DNA of 21,205 bases from Bacteroidetes bacterium UBA4408. GTDB taxonomy: Bacteria > Bacteroidota > Bacteroidia > UBA4408. The notes beneath the pieces are model-generated. The model had not been told where the DNA came from and made no database searches. It saw only the letters and a list, made by a program, of their open reading frames with translations. A program made the position numbers and the translations under genes. Location of the stretch: assembly GCA_002389785.1 (NCBI GenBank), contig DGQS01000009.1:1-21205 (forward strand), in the 5' to 3' direction. This document shows, piece by piece, positions 1 through 9,566 of this stretch. The first letter of the stretch is position 1. The number at the start of each line of letters is the position of its first letter.

Positions 1-35
1 CTAAATTCGCACCTCAATTTAAAAAAACGATAAAA

Positions 36-1316
36 ATGTCTTACTTATTTACATCAGAAAGCGTGTCGGAAGGACACCCGGATAAGGTTGCCGACCAAAT
101 TTCGGATGCCGTTATTGACGCCTTTTTAACTCACGACAGCAATGCTAAAGTAGCATGCGAAACTTTTGTTACTACCGGACTGGTGGTAATTGGTGGCGAA
201 ATAACTACTACTCCTGCAGCAAAAGCAAATGTAGATGTTCAAAAAATTGCACGTAACGTTATTAACCGCATTGGTTACAACAAATCAGAATATCAATTTG
301 ATGCGATATCTTGTGGAATATTAAATGCTTTGCACGAACAATCATCTGATATTTATCAAGGAGTAGCTCGTGCGAAGGAAGAAGATCAAGGAGCCGGCGA
401 TCAGGGAATGATGTTTGGCTACGCTTGTCGCGAAACTGATAATTTTATGCCGCTTCCTTTAGAAATTTCGCACTTGTTGTTGAAAGAACTGGCAGTAATT
501 CGTCGCGAAGGTAAAAAAATGAAATACCTCCGTCCGGATGCTAAATCGCAAGTTACTATTCAGTATAGCGACAAGGGAAAACCGGAAAAAATTGAAACCA
601 TTGTACTTTCAACCCAACACGATGATTTCGCGGATGACGATACAATGTTGGCGAAAATTAAAGACGACGTAATAAACATTTTAATACCTCGTGTAAAAAA
701 GTTATTGCCGAAAAGAGTTCAAAAATTGTTTGGTAAAGACATTAACTATCACGTAAATCCAACCGGAAAGTTTGTAATCGGTGGACCACACGGAGATACC
801 GGTTTAACCGGACGTAAAATTATTGTAGATACTTATGGTGGTCGTGGAGCACATGGTGGAGGAGCATTTTCTGGAAAGGATTCTTCTAAGGTAGATCGTT
901 CCGCTGCATATGCAACCCGCCACATTGCTAAAAACTTGGTAGCTGCGGGTGTTGCCGATGAAGTATTGGTACAAGTAGCTTACGCCATTGGAGTTGCCCA
1001 GCCGGTAGGATTGTATGTTAATACATACGATACCGTTAAAGCACGTAACAGCGAAGGTAAAAAACTTAGCGACGGAGAAATTGCACAGCGAGTTGCAAAG
1101 ATTTTTGACATGCGTCCTAGCGCAATCGTAAAGCGTTTTGGGTTAAAGAATCCAATTTATTCTGAAACGGCAGCCTATGGACACATGGGTCGCATACCGG
1201 GAACGATTGAAGTAAATGGAAAAAAGTACGAGACTTTTGGATGGGAAAAATTAGATTATGTTGACCAGCTAAAAAAAGAGTTCAACATTGTTGAAAAAGA
1301 AGCGGTTTCTGCTTAA
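36..1316 (+). CDS. metK: S-adenosylmethionine synthase
   Basis: Makes S-adenosylmethionine from methionine and ATP, releasing phosphate and pyrophosphate; a cytoplasmic enzyme normally active as a tetramer. The 426-residue protein starts with the family N-terminus, with GHPDK at residues 13-17. It has GAGDQG at 119-124, the phosphate/Mg loop [13 protein letters not shown] at 249-261, and GGGAFSGKD at 274-282. All three MetK domains are present. It is about 40 residues longer than the 384-residue E. coli enzyme; much of the extra length looks to be a charged segment around residues 195-235. The ATG at 36 gives the standard N-terminus. There is no Shine-Dalgarno site, only an A-rich leader. It converges on hppA, whose product consumes pyrophosphate, a MetK by-product; the link is only thematic. 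A hairpin terminator follows 25 bp after the stop. Confidence 0.98.
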   Translation: MSYLFTSESVSEGHPDKVADQISDAVIDAFLTHDSNAKVACETFVTTGLVVIGGEITTTPAAKANVDVQKIARNVINRIGYNKSEYQFDAISCGILNALHEQSSDIYQGVARAKEEDQGAGDQGMMFGYACRETDNFMPLPLEISHLLLKELAVIRREGKKMKYLRPDAKSQVTIQYSDKGKPEKIETIVLSTQHDDFADDDTMLAKIKDDVINILIPRVKKLLPKRVQKLFGKDINYHVNPTGKFVIGGPHGDTGLTGRKIIVDTYGGRGAHGGGAFSGKDSSKVDRSAAYATRHIAKNLVAAGVADEVLVQVAYAIGVAQPVGLYVNTYDTVKARNSEGKKLSDGEIAQRVAKIFDMRPSAIVKRFGLKNPIYSETAAYGHMGRIPGTIEVNGKKYETFGWEKLDYVDQLKKEFNIVEKEAVSA

Positions 1317-1340
1317 CAAATAAGTACATACGTATAATCA

Positions 1341-1374
1341 AAAAAAAGCCTGCAAATTAATTGCAGGCTTTTTT
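1341..1374 (+). terminator. Rho-independent terminator of metK
   Basis: A perfect inverted repeat: the A-rich arm at 1341-1355 (core AGCCTGCAA) pairs with 1361-1374 (core TTGCAGGCT) around a 5-nt loop, followed by a T run. The A tract on the other side could let it work on both strands. Confidence 0.92.
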
Positions 1375-1385
1375 ATTTGCCCATA

Positions 1386-1583
1386 GGGTCATCCAGAGTG
1401 AATTGGAAAGAGTGTGAGAGCCATTGGTATCAGTAATTTACCCCACCCACGGTCTTCGACTCCGCTCAGACTGACAGCGCTTTTTGGGAGCCCAAAGAGT
1501 TAATTTTTGTTTTTATTTCCCCAACATTAATCACCCCTTAATGGGGTCATCCTGAGCGAAGTCGAAGGAGTGTGAGAGCCATT
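1386..1583. repeat. Intergenic repeat cluster: two direct and one inverted copy
   Basis: A 40-bp unit at 1386-1425 recurs at 1544-1583 with 5 mismatches by hand count; both end in GTGTGAGAGCCATT. A partial copy in reverse orientation (GGTCTTCGACTCCGCTCAG..., 1451-1476) matches the unit core TCCTGAGCGAAGTCGAAG on the other strand with few mismatches. The inverted copy and the second direct copy could fold into a stem of about 20 bp. A small extra hairpin, ACCCC/GGGGT, lies at 1533-1547. Elements with the GTCATCCTGAGCGAAGTCGAAGG core are, from memory, common between genes of many Bacteroidota. No coding sequence is seen in 1375-1663. Confidence 0.8.
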
Positions 1584-1663
1584 ATCAGCACTAGTTCGTC
1601 CAACTGACCTACCCGCCTTTTTTAAACCTACCTCCAATCGATTTTATAAGTTGTTACCAAAGC

Positions 1664-1700
1664 AAAAAAGTCCTGTGAAGCTTATTCACAGGACTTTTTT
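1664..1700 (-). terminator. Rho-independent terminator of hppA
   Basis: A perfect inverted repeat of 16 bp: 1664-1679 (core AAGTCCTGTGAA) pairs with 1685-1700 around a 5-nt loop. On the minus strand it ends in a run of six T, 20 bp past the hppA stop codon. The arms are symmetric, so it may also stop plus-strand transcription coming from metK. Confidence 0.92.
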
Positions 1701-1719
1701 AGATTGATTATACCCAAAT

Positions 1720-4266
1720 TTATTCTTTGTGCATTTTAGCGCATGACTCGCCGCACTTTTCAGCACATTCAGCTTTTGATTTGCAACCGTGGTTACAACC
1801 TTCCATGCACGAAGATGCGGATGCACCTGCATGTGCAACACACATGGCTTTTTCCTCAGGAGAACACTTCATGCTGTCGCAATAAGCTGCACATTCTTCT
1901 TTGCTCATGTTCATGCATTTGTTCATGTCGCATTTAGCACCAATAAATTTTCCATCGGCACCATACATGCTCATGCAATATGCTTTTTCTTCGGCAGAAC
2001 AGCCCATCTCATCGCACATTTTAGCACATTCTTCTTTAGTCATAGTAGCACATTTGCTCATATCGCATTTGCTCATAGAACAATGCTCCATTGACATTTC
2101 TTTTTTGCAGCAATCCATTTTATCCATTTCACATTTTCCTTCACCGGAATCATTTCCCACAACAGCAATATATGGAGCGATTACCAAAGACACAATGCTC
2201 ATTAACTTAATTAAAATATTCATCGATGGTCCGGAAGTATCTTTAAATGGATCACCCACAGTATCTCCGGTAACAGAGGCTTTATGGGGCTCTGATTTTT
2301 TGTAAAACATCTCACCATTGATCATAACTCCTTTTTCAAACGATTTTTTCGCATTGTCCCAAGCTCCACCTGCATTGCTCTGAAAAATCCCCATTAACAC
2401 CCCACTCACCGTAACACCTGCCAATAAACCACCAAGAACTTCAGGTCCGAATACAAATCCTACAATAACCGGAGTAATTAAAGCAATAGCGCCCGGCATC
2501 ATCATTTCGCGGATAGAAGCAGTTGTAGAAATAGCAACACATTTTTCGTATTCGGGTTTAGCTTTGTATTCCATTATTCCGGGAATTTCGCGAAACTGAC
2601 GACGAACTTCTTGTACCATGTCCATGGCAGCTCTTCCAACCGCTTGTATACACAAGGCCGAAAAGATAAATGGAATCATACCTCCAACAAATAAACCAGC
2701 CAATACCGGAGCTTTGTAGATATCAATTGAATCGATGCCTGCAATACCCACAAAGGCAGCAAACAGAGCCAAAGAGGTTAATGCAGCAGAAGCAATAGCA
2801 AAGCCTTTTCCGGTAGCTGCAGTGGTGTTACCAACAGCATCCAAGTTATCGGTTCGTTCACGCACTTCAGGAGGTAACTGGCTCATTTCGGCAATACCAC
2901 CGGCATTGTCGGCGATTGGACCAAATGCATCAATCGCTAATTGCATAGCTGTTGTTGCCATCATACCTGCAGCAGCAATAGCAACACCATACAAACCGGC
3001 AAAATGATAAGATGCCATAATACCACCTGCCAAGGTAAGAATAGGAATAACTGTAGATTTCATTCCAACCGACAAACCTCCAATGATGTTGGTAGCATGT
3101 CCGGTTGACGATTGTTGAATAATAGAGTTAACTGGACCTTTGCCCATAGCAGTGTAGTATTCAGTTACAATACTCATGATGGCCCCAACAGCGGTTCCAA
3201 CCAAAATTGCATAAAATACACCCATGCGATCGAATTCCATTCCGCGTAAGCTAATAGCGCCTTCAGGTAATAAATAAACTACTGCAAAATAAGATGCTAT
3301 AACAGTAAGTAACATTGATGACCAATTACCCATATTAAGTGCATTTTGCACATTAGACTTCTCATCTTTAATAGTAACGAACCAAGTACCAACAATAGAA
3401 AAAACGATACCTAATCCGCAAATAATCATGGGCAATAAAATTGGCGAAATTCCGCCGAAGTTGTCGTTCACAGTAATTTCCTGACCAAGTACCATGGTTG
3501 CAAGAATAGTAGCTACATAAGAACCAAATAAATCGGCACCCATTCCGGCCACATCACCTACGTTATCGCCAACGTTATCGGCAATGGTAGCAGGGTTTCT
3601 AACATCGTCTTCCGGGATTCCTGCCTCTACTTTACCAACTAGGTCGGCTCCCACATCGGCAGCTTTAGTATAAATACCACCACCAACACGGGCAAATAAA
3701 GCAATTGATTCAGCACCTAATGAAAAGCCGGTGAGAACTTCGATAGAGGTTTTTACTGTATCCACTCCTAAATCTGCAAAAATTCCTAGAAAAGCGATAA
3801 ACAAACCGCCAAGTCCTAATACCGCCAATCCGGCAACACCAAGTCCCATAACGGTTCCACCGGTAAACGAAACTTTTAATGCTTGTTTAAGACTTGTTCG
3901 AGCAGCTTGGGTGGTGCGCACATTGGCTTTGGTAGCTACCTTCATACCAATATATCCTGCAGTAGCAGAAAATACGGCTCCAATAATAAAGGCAATTGAA
4001 ATAATCCAGCTTGAGTGAATCGCAACACCGTTTACTTCATGAATAGTTCCAGAATAGGCAAGCAGGGCAGCTGCAAAGGCAACAAAAATCCCCAATACTT
4101 TCCATTCGGCTTTTAAAAATGCCATGGCTCCATCGGCAATATATCCGGCAAGTTCTTGCATATTTTTATCACCGGCATCCTGTTTGGTTACCCAGGCAGA
4201 TTTTACTGCCATTACCAGCAATCCAAGTATTCCTAACGCCGGTACTATGTAAATAATGTTGTGCAT
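1720..4266 (-). CDS. hppA: K+-dependent membrane pyrophosphatase, probably H+-pumping, with Cys-rich tail
   Basis: Integral membrane pump that couples hydrolysis of pyrophosphate to ion export. Numbered from the ATG at 4266 (848 aa), the substrate site motifs are present: [14 protein letters not shown] with D204 and D208, the D230/D234/D238/D245 cluster in TM6, [10 protein letters not shown] near 479-488, and D668, D672 and K687 near the C-terminus. Ala in GNTTAA, where K+-independent enzymes have Lys, predicts K+ dependence. TM6 reads DLFGSY and lacks the Glu seen in Na+ pumps (DLFESY) and in plant-type H+ pumps; a Glu is instead at 186 in TM5 ([10 protein letters not shown]), as recalled for the Flavobacterium johnsoniae H+-pump type. 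The core ends near 705; a 143-residue Cys/Met-rich tail follows. An upstream in-frame start at 4359 would lie outside the likely transcript, because the promoter is at 4324-4354. Confidence 0.96.
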   Translation of the reverse strand: MHNIIYIVPALGILGLLVMAVKSAWVTKQDAGDKNMQELAGYIADGAMAFLKAEWKVLGIFVAFAAALLAYSGTIHEVNGVAIHSSWIISIAFIIGAVFSATAGYIGMKVATKANVRTTQAARTSLKQALKVSFTGGTVMGLGVAGLAVLGLGGLFIAFLGIFADLGVDTVKTSIEVLTGFSLGAESIALFARVGGGIYTKAADVGADLVGKVEAGIPEDDVRNPATIADNVGDNVGDVAGMGADLFGSYVATILATMVLGQEITVNDNFGGISPILLPMIICGLGIVFSIVGTWFVTIKDEKSNVQNALNMGNWSSMLLTVIASYFAVVYLLPEGAISLRGMEFDRMGVFYAILVGTAVGAIMSIVTEYYTAMGKGPVNSIIQQSSTGHATNIIGGLSVGMKSTVIPILTLAGGIMASYHFAGLYGVAIAAAGMMATTAMQLAIDAFGPIADNAGGIAEMSQLPPEVRERTDNLDAVGNTTAATGKGFAIASAALTSLALFAAFVGIAGIDSIDIYKAPVLAGLFVGGMIPFIFSALCIQAVGRAAMDMVQEVRRQFREIPGIMEYKAKPEYEKCVAISTTASIREMMMPGAIALITPVIVGFVFGPEVLGGLLAGVTVSGVLMGIFQSNAGGAWDNAKKSFEKGVMINGEMFYKKSEPHKASVTGDTVGDPFKDTSGPSMNILIKLMSIVSLVIAPYIAVVGNDSGEGKCEMDKMDCCKKEMSMEHCSMSKCDMSKCATMTKEECAKMCDEMGCSAEEKAYCMSMYGADGKFIGAKCDMNKCMNMSKEECAAYCDSMKCSPEEKAMCVAHAGASASSCMEGCNHGCKSKAECAEKCGESCAKMHKE
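1723..2151 (-). other. Cys/Met-rich C-terminal extension of the pyrophosphatase
   Basis: Residues 706-848 are outside the normal pyrophosphatase fold. By hand count they hold 22 Cys and about 18 Met with many Lys, Glu and Asp. A 31-residue unit (starting CDMSKC, ending EEKAYC) spans 734-764 (DNA 1975-2067). It repeats at 779-809 (starting CDMNKC, ending EEKAMC; DNA 1840-1932) with 21 of 31 residues identical and all Cys positions kept. Both copies carry KEEC and a CxxxMxC pattern. A denser CxxxCxxxC section closes the protein. In solved family members the C-terminus is on the outer side, so the tail is probably periplasmic. Metal capture or disulfide formation is inference. Confidence 0.85.
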
Positions 4267-4323
4267 AAATTGTATCTTATTAATTTTTAATTGATTACAA
4301 ACGTCCTTTTTTTTAAAGGGCTG

Positions 4324-4354
4324 CAAACTTAGAAAAATTAAAGGAATTTGCAAA
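4324..4354 (-). promoter_or_regulatory. Bacteroidota-type promoter of hppA
   Basis: On the minus strand, TTTG (plus-strand 4351-4354) is followed by 19 bases and then TAAGTTTG (4324-4331). This fits the Bacteroidota -33 TTTG / -7 TAnnTTTG consensus exactly. Transcription would start near 4317, giving a leader of about 50 nt to the ATG at 4266. It supports that start codon over the upstream one. Confidence 0.75.
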
Positions 4355-4359
4355 AACAA

Positions 4360-4671
4360 TGCTTTTTACAAGATAACTCAAGCTTGCTAAGGATACTAAT
4401 TATCTTAATCAATAAGAAAAATCGAATTAGAGGCCAAATGAATTATTTGTAGAAAACTAGCGAAAAATCTTGGTTGACAAAATCGGACTATTTAACGCAG
4501 AAAATTAGCTGTTTGCAGAAATTATCAAGAAACGTGATTTATGTTTAGTGTTATTTTTCAAATATTTTAATAGATTTATCCCCTTCGTTTTTTAGAAAGT
4601 TATAAACAGATTTGTTAACATTGTATAGAGCGCTATAGACAAAATTTTAATTTACAAAATCATAAAATAAA
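4360..4671. other. AT-rich intergenic region upstream of protein A
   Basis: This 312-bp stretch separates the divergent hppA and protein A genes and holds no convincing small gene. It must contain the promoter of the gene at 4672. The best guess is TAACATTG at 4616-4623, one mismatch from TAnnTTTG, with TTTA at 4591-4594 as a weak upstream element. I would not call it firmly. Confidence 0.4.
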
Positions 4672-7600
4672 ATGAAAACAGTATATTCAAACAAGCTACA
4701 AAAATTATTGTTAATAAGTATAGTCACGTTCATTTTAATCCTTAGCTCAAAGCTTGGATTAGGTCAGACGACTTTTACTTGGTCAGGTGCAACTAGCACA
4801 GCTTGGTTGACAGCAGGTAATTGGTCTCCTTCCGGTCCACCAAACACAACTACCTCTGAAGCGTTTTTTAACAATAATACTAATGCTGGAACAAATGGAA
4901 TTAATATGAATGGAATTTCAGGTGCTAATTCTAGTATTGGATGCATTCATTGGGGTTCATCTGCAACTACAGCTCGAACAATTAGCAATAGTTCAGGAAC
5001 AACAGGAGGAACATATACATTAAATGGAATGACAATTAACTCAATTGCCAATACAATCATTAGAAATGTAAGTGCTACAACTCATACAATTGCTCCTGGA
5101 TCTTCTACTGGTTTAATTATTGGCTTAGGTAATGCAACCGATAATATAATTGCAGTTGATGGAGCAGGGGGTATTACAATAAGTTCTGTTATTAGTGGAT
5201 CTGGTAAAAACTTAAACAAAGTTGGAAGCGGTGCAGGAGTATTAACCTTATCGGGTGTAAATACTTACTCAGGTAACACGACCATTACGGGTGGTACACT
5301 CTCTTTATCTACCGCTGGCTCAATAGCCTCCTCTCCAAACATTACAATTGGCTCAGGAGCAACCTTTAATGTAACAGGTTTAACAACAGCATTATCATTA
5401 GGAGCAGGGCAAACTTTAAAATTATCTGCTACCGGTGCTAACACTACAGGAACGTTAACTGTTACGAACACTAAGGGACTTACACTATCTGCAGGAGGTA
5501 TAGCTTTTACTGCCTATGGTGGAGGTGGAACACCACCACTTACCGTAACAGGAGCAAGTGCAGGTGCTTTAGCTTTAAATAGTTCACCTGTGACAATAAC
5601 AACAAGTTCAACATTAGCAGCAGGTAACTATACAATAATAGCAAAAGGGGGTTCTGCAACAGGTGTAACAGGTACTCCGGGAGCTTTAACAGTAAACGGA
5701 AGTGGCACTGTTGGTACTAATTCGCTTTCTGTTGTTTCAGGAGAGTTAATTTTGACGGTAACTTCTGCAACATCAAATTTAACTACATCGGCTTCTACTT
5801 TGACATTTGGAGCACAAAATGTACTCACAACTTCATCCTCACAAACTTTCAATTTAAGTGGCGCACTACTATCACCTGCGTCTGGAAATATAACTATAAC
5901 TGCTCCCAATACTGACTGGACAGTTTCAAGTGACAATAGCTCTTTTGGTTCAACAGCAACCATTGCGTATACTGGTAGCGGATTTACTAATGTACCGGTT
6001 TATGTTAAATTTAATCCTCAAACAGCAGGTACTAAAACTGGCGTTAATATTACCTTTAGCGGAGGTTCTGTTAGTAGTCCTCCGACCGTAGCATTAACCG
6101 GAACCGCAACAGTTCCTGCACCAACAATTGCTTCAGCTACAAATATTGCTTGTACTAGCTTTGATGCAAATTGGTCAAGTGTTACAGGTGCCGACAACTA
6201 TCGATTAGATGTAAGTATTAATTCAAGCTTTTCAGCTACACCTACATTGGCATCGGATGGATTTGAAAACAGTTTAAGTAGCTTCACTGAAACAACAGGA
6301 ACAGGTACTTTTAGTTCAGGAAGTACAGTTTCCGGAACTGATTTACCAGGAAGCAGTCCTTATGCCAATTCCGGAACATATAGTTATGGCAAAACAAATG
6401 GAAGTGTAACAATTACCTCATCAAATATTAATACTACAGCAACGAGTTCAAATCAAATGACGTTCAAACTTTCATCATTTTCTGTCGGTTCTACCGGCAA
6501 TGGTGCTGATGCAGGAGATATTGCAACTGTTGAAATTAGTCCAGACGGTGGAACAACCTATTATAGTACTGTTAGAGTGCTTGGAAATGGAAATGCTGTT
6601 TGGGGCTATAGCGCATCAGGTCTTGCCAGCACAGCTTACGATGGTAATGGAACTCCAGTTGATTTTTCGCCAGCAGGTGGTGGTGTTCGTACAACAGATG
6701 GCTACAGTACTGTTACCGTAACAAATTTACCTTCGACAACAAATTTAAAAGTTAGAATTACACTTTTAAATAATGCTTCTTCGGAACGATGGACAATAGA
6801 TGACTTTATTGTTTCCGGGAGCTCAACAGCTTTTGTTACTGGATATCAAGACTTAAGTGTAGGAAATGTTACCACCTACCCGGTAAATACTAACCTAACT
6901 GCAAATACAACTTACTACTATCGAGTGCGGGCAGAAAATACTTCAGTTGCATCAGCAAATTCATCAACAACGTCAGTTTTAGTTACCTCATCCGGTGTTT
7001 GGATTGGTAGCAATAGCGGCAGCAACAACTGGTTTGATGCGGTAAACTGGTGTGGTACTTTACCTACAGCAACTACCGATGTGAGTATTACCAGTGGAAC
7101 CCCATTTGCTCCTGCTATTACAGGAAGCGGTGCTGTTGCAAAATCGATAAGTATTGGCAGCAGCGCTACGCTTGATATTAATGGTGGCGATTTAACTATG
7201 GCTGCTACCGGAGATATTACCAATAACGGAACCTTGTCGGTTGGCTCTTCAGGAACTTTGGACATGGTTTCAAACCAAGTTTTGGGAAGTGGAACAGTAG
7301 TAATAAATGGAACATTTAAAACAAGCAAAGCAGCAGGATTTAGCGGAAGTGCAGGTACTGCTATCAGCAATAGCATTGGCAGTTTAACACTAGGCTCATC
7401 TTCAACTGTTGATTACACTTCAGCAGGTGGACAATCTATTACAAGCGGTAATTATGCCAACATCAGCAATAGTGGTAATGGTTCACGAACCTTAGAAAAT
7501 GGTGGAACAATTGCTATTTCGGGGGCCTTTTCACCGGGAAGTGGAAATTATACAACTACCAATAGCACAGTTGTGTACAATGGAACGAGTGCTCAAACGG

Positions 7601-9414
7601 CAGTAGCCTTAGCTCCGGCTTCAAAATACAATAACCTTACTATTAATAATGCTGCAGGAGTTTCAATGAATGCAGATTTAAATTTGGAAGGTGCTCTAAC
7701 CTTAACAAATGGAGTATTTACTACCACAGGTTATACTTTTACCTTTTTATCTACACAAACTCAAACTGCGCGAATTGCTCCGGTTACCGGAGGAAGCATC
7801 AATGGTGATGTAACCATACAGCGTTTTGTACCCGGTGGTGATGCCGGATGGACGTTTATTGGTATGCCTGCTACAGGACGTACAATTGCTGATTGGACCG
7901 ATGATATTACAACCTCAGGATTTACTGGTTCAACCACCGGAACAGGTACATTTGTAAGTATCTACGGATATGACGAAACAGTAGCTGGCAATGCCGATGC
8001 TTCTGCCTCTTACGTGGGAGTTACCGATGCCAGCAATGCTGTCGATCCTAAAAAGGGTTATTTTGTATATGTAGCCGACAATGCAACTACGGTTGCTGAT
8101 AAAACATTAGATATTACCGGACCCGTATTAACCGGAACGCAAACCTTTAATGTTAGTTATAGCGCAAATACAAGTGTGGATGAAGATGGATGGAATTTGA
8201 TTAGTAATCCATATGTTTCAGCTATTGACTGGCTATCGCTAAACTGGACCAAAACCAACATTGACGATGCAATTTATATTTACAATACCGAAATCCCACA
8301 GTATGTTGGTGTGGTAAATGGTGTTAGTTATAATTTTGGAAACGAAATTATTGCTTCCTCTCAAGCATTTTTTGTTCATGCAAATGCAGCTAGTCCTGTG
8401 TTGTCTATTTCTGAAAATGCGAAAAGCACACTTAATCCCACTTACTACCGTAGCTCCTCAACTACTCCTAACTTATTGCGATTACAATTAAGCGATGCCA
8501 ACAGTGCCTATGTTGATGAAACGGTTTTTCAAAGTAAAGCAGGCGCAAGCTCAAATTTTGACGGCTCATTTGATGCCTATAAACTTTATAGCTTTGACCC
8601 TACTGTTGCCAATATCAGTACAAGATTGGGAGGAATTGAATACGTTGTAAATTCGGTAGATGTGTTGAACTCGAACTTAGATTTGGATGTTAAAGTAAAC
8701 GTACCAGTTGCCGGAACTTTCACCATCAACTTTGTTGGCCTGGCTAATTATCGCAATGGTGTAAGTTGCTTTACTTTTGAAGATAAGTTAACACAAACAG
8801 TAATAGACTTATCAACGGATAGTAGCTACACTTTTACCTCAGCAATTGATACTGCTTCTGCATACTCTCGCTTTGTATTACATTTTGGTGTTGAAAATAT
8901 TGTTCCTTCAATTACTCCAAGTGCAACTACTTTAAGCTACCCAGGAAATACTTCGGTTACTTATTCAAACAACAGTACAGGTGCAGCAACGTACAGCTGG
9001 AATTTTGGAGATGGAACAGCCCTCGAAACAAGTGCAAATCCATCTCACACATACAATGCACCAGGTGTTTATACCGTTAGCTTTACCGCATCTAATGCAG
9101 CCGGATGCAGTGAGTCTATCAGCCAGATTATTACTGTTGAAAATGTTACCGCTGTTACTGGAATCAATTTATCTGAAAGTGTAGAAGTTGTAAACACTGC
9201 ACAGGGATTGACCTTAAATTATGCCTTTAAAAACAGCACAAAACTAACTGTTTGCATTTACAATAGCTTAGGCGAGAAGGTTAGTGAAACGGAACAAAAA
9301 ACAGTTCAAAACAATGGTCAGATTTTACTCCAAACAGCCGGTTATGCAAAAGGAGTATACACTGTTGAAACCAGATTCAACAACCGTAGTAAAACGCAAA
9401 AAATTACCTTCTAG
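4672..9414 (+). CDS. T9SS-secreted multidomain beta-rich surface protein A (FN3, PKD, sorting domain)
   Basis: A 1580-residue exported protein, probably a surface adhesin. In order: Sec signal peptide (1 to about 31; hydrophobic LLLISIVTFILIL); a GNW-type beta segment; one autotransporter-associated repeat at about 177-210 (NTYSGNTTITGGTL); a choice-of-anchor D/Hydin-like domain at about 370-480; an FN3 domain that starts at about 482 and resumes near 722 (TYYYRVRAEN) after an inserted domain; a second GNW segment at about 777 (FDAVNWCGTLP); a long repetitive beta region with GFTGSTTGTGTF; a PKD domain at about 1412-1490 (YSWNFGDG, HTYNAPGVYTV); and a type A T9SS sorting domain at about 1510-1580 (IYNSLGEKV, GVYTVE, KITF). 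No enzyme motif is visible. Its C-terminal half is paralogous to that of the next gene. It has its own terminator, so it is probably transcribed alone. Confidence 0.95.
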   Translation: MKTVYSNKLQKLLLISIVTFILILSSKLGLGQTTFTWSGATSTAWLTAGNWSPSGPPNTTTSEAFFNNNTNAGTNGINMNGISGANSSIGCIHWGSSATTARTISNSSGTTGGTYTLNGMTINSIANTIIRNVSATTHTIAPGSSTGLIIGLGNATDNIIAVDGAGGITISSVISGSGKNLNKVGSGAGVLTLSGVNTYSGNTTITGGTLSLSTAGSIASSPNITIGSGATFNVTGLTTALSLGAGQTLKLSATGANTTGTLTVTNTKGLTLSAGGIAFTAYGGGGTPPLTVTGASAGALALNSSPVTITTSSTLAAGNYTIIAKGGSATGVTGTPGALTVNGSGTVGTNSLSVVSGELILTVTSATSNLTTSASTLTFGAQNVLTTSSSQTFNLSGALLSPASGNITITAPNTDWTVSSDNSSFGSTATIAYTGSGFTNVPVYVKFNPQTAGTKTGVNITFSGGSVSSPPTVALTGTATVPAPTIASATNIACTSFDANWSSVTGADNYRLDVSINSSFSATPTLASDGFENSLSSFTETTGTGTFSSGSTVSGTDLPGSSPYANSGTYSYGKTNGSVTITSSNINTTATSSNQMTFKLSSFSVGSTGNGADAGDIATVEISPDGGTTYYSTVRVLGNGNAVWGYSASGLASTAYDGNGTPVDFSPAGGGVRTTDGYSTVTVTNLPSTTNLKVRITLLNNASSERWTIDDFIVSGSSTAFVTGYQDLSVGNVTTYPVNTNLTANTTYYYRVRAENTSVASANSSTTSVLVTSSGVWIGSNSGSNNWFDAVNWCGTLPTATTDVSITSGTPFAPAITGSGAVAKSISIGSSATLDINGGDLTMAATGDITNNGTLSVGSSGTLDMVSNQVLGSGTVVINGTFKTSKAAGFSGSAGTAISNSIGSLTLGSSSTVDYTSAGGQSITSGNYANISNSGNGSRTLENGGTIAISGAFSPGSGNYTTTNSTVVYNGTSAQTAVALAPASKYNNLTINNAAGVSMNADLNLEGALTLTNGVFTTTGYTFTFLSTQTQTARIAPVTGGSINGDVTIQRFVPGGDAGWTFIGMPATGRTIADWTDDITTSGFTGSTTGTGTFVSIYGYDETVAGNADASASYVGVTDASNAVDPKKGYFVYVADNATTVADKTLDITGPVLTGTQTFNVSYSANTSVDEDGWNLISNPYVSAIDWLSLNWTKTNIDDAIYIYNTEIPQYVGVVNGVSYNFGNEIIASSQAFFVHANAASPVLSISENAKSTLNPTYYRSSSTTPNLLRLQLSDANSAYVDETVFQSKAGASSNFDGSFDAYKLYSFDPTVANISTRLGGIEYVVNSVDVLNSNLDLDVKVNVPVAGTFTINFVGLANYRNGVSCFTFEDKLTQTVIDLSTDSSYTFTSAIDTASAYSRFVLHFGVENIVPSITPSATTLSYPGNTSVTYSNNSTGAATYSWNFGDGTALETSANPSHTYNAPGVYTVSFTASNAAGCSESISQIITVENVTAVTGINLSESVEVVNTAQGLTLNYAFKNSTKLTVCIYNSLGEKVSETEQKTVQNNGQILLQTAGYAKGVYTVETRFNNRSKTQKITF

Positions 9415-9442
9415 AACACCTGCAGATTACTACTTAGCTTAC

Positions 9443-9479
9443 AAAAGGCGTGATATTACTTTAGATATCACGCCTTTTT
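9443..9479 (+). terminator. Rho-independent terminator of protein A gene
   Basis: A perfect 14-bp inverted repeat, AAAAGGCGTGATAT at 9443-9456 and its complement at 9465-9478, with an 8-nt loop and a T run, 28 bp after the TAG stop. A second, AT-only imperfect hairpin lies near 9498-9530. Confidence 0.9.
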
Positions 9480-9566
9480 ATTTGTACTATGCGACTAATA
9501 TTATTAACATAATAATGTTGTTAATATTTTGGGAATAAGCAAATTAAACTAAGTGCATTTCAGAAA

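Noticed and set aside
1743..2305. Plus-strand open frames rich in Cys, His and Met opposite the hppA tail
   Set aside because: They are antisense shadows of the Cys/Met-rich tail; codon structure and motifs fit the minus strand.
4474..4479. TTGACA, a sigma-70 -35 box
   Set aside because: No suitably spaced -10 box, and the Bacteroidota primary sigma factor uses the TTTG/TAnnTTTG pattern.
4764..7376. Several minus-strand open frames opposite protein A
   Set aside because: Low-complexity Val/Pro/Ala-rich shadows of Thr/Ser/Gly-rich coding DNA, with no recognisable domain.
9284..9538. Open frame overlapping the end of protein A
   Set aside because: It is an out-of-frame shadow that runs through the terminator hairpin.
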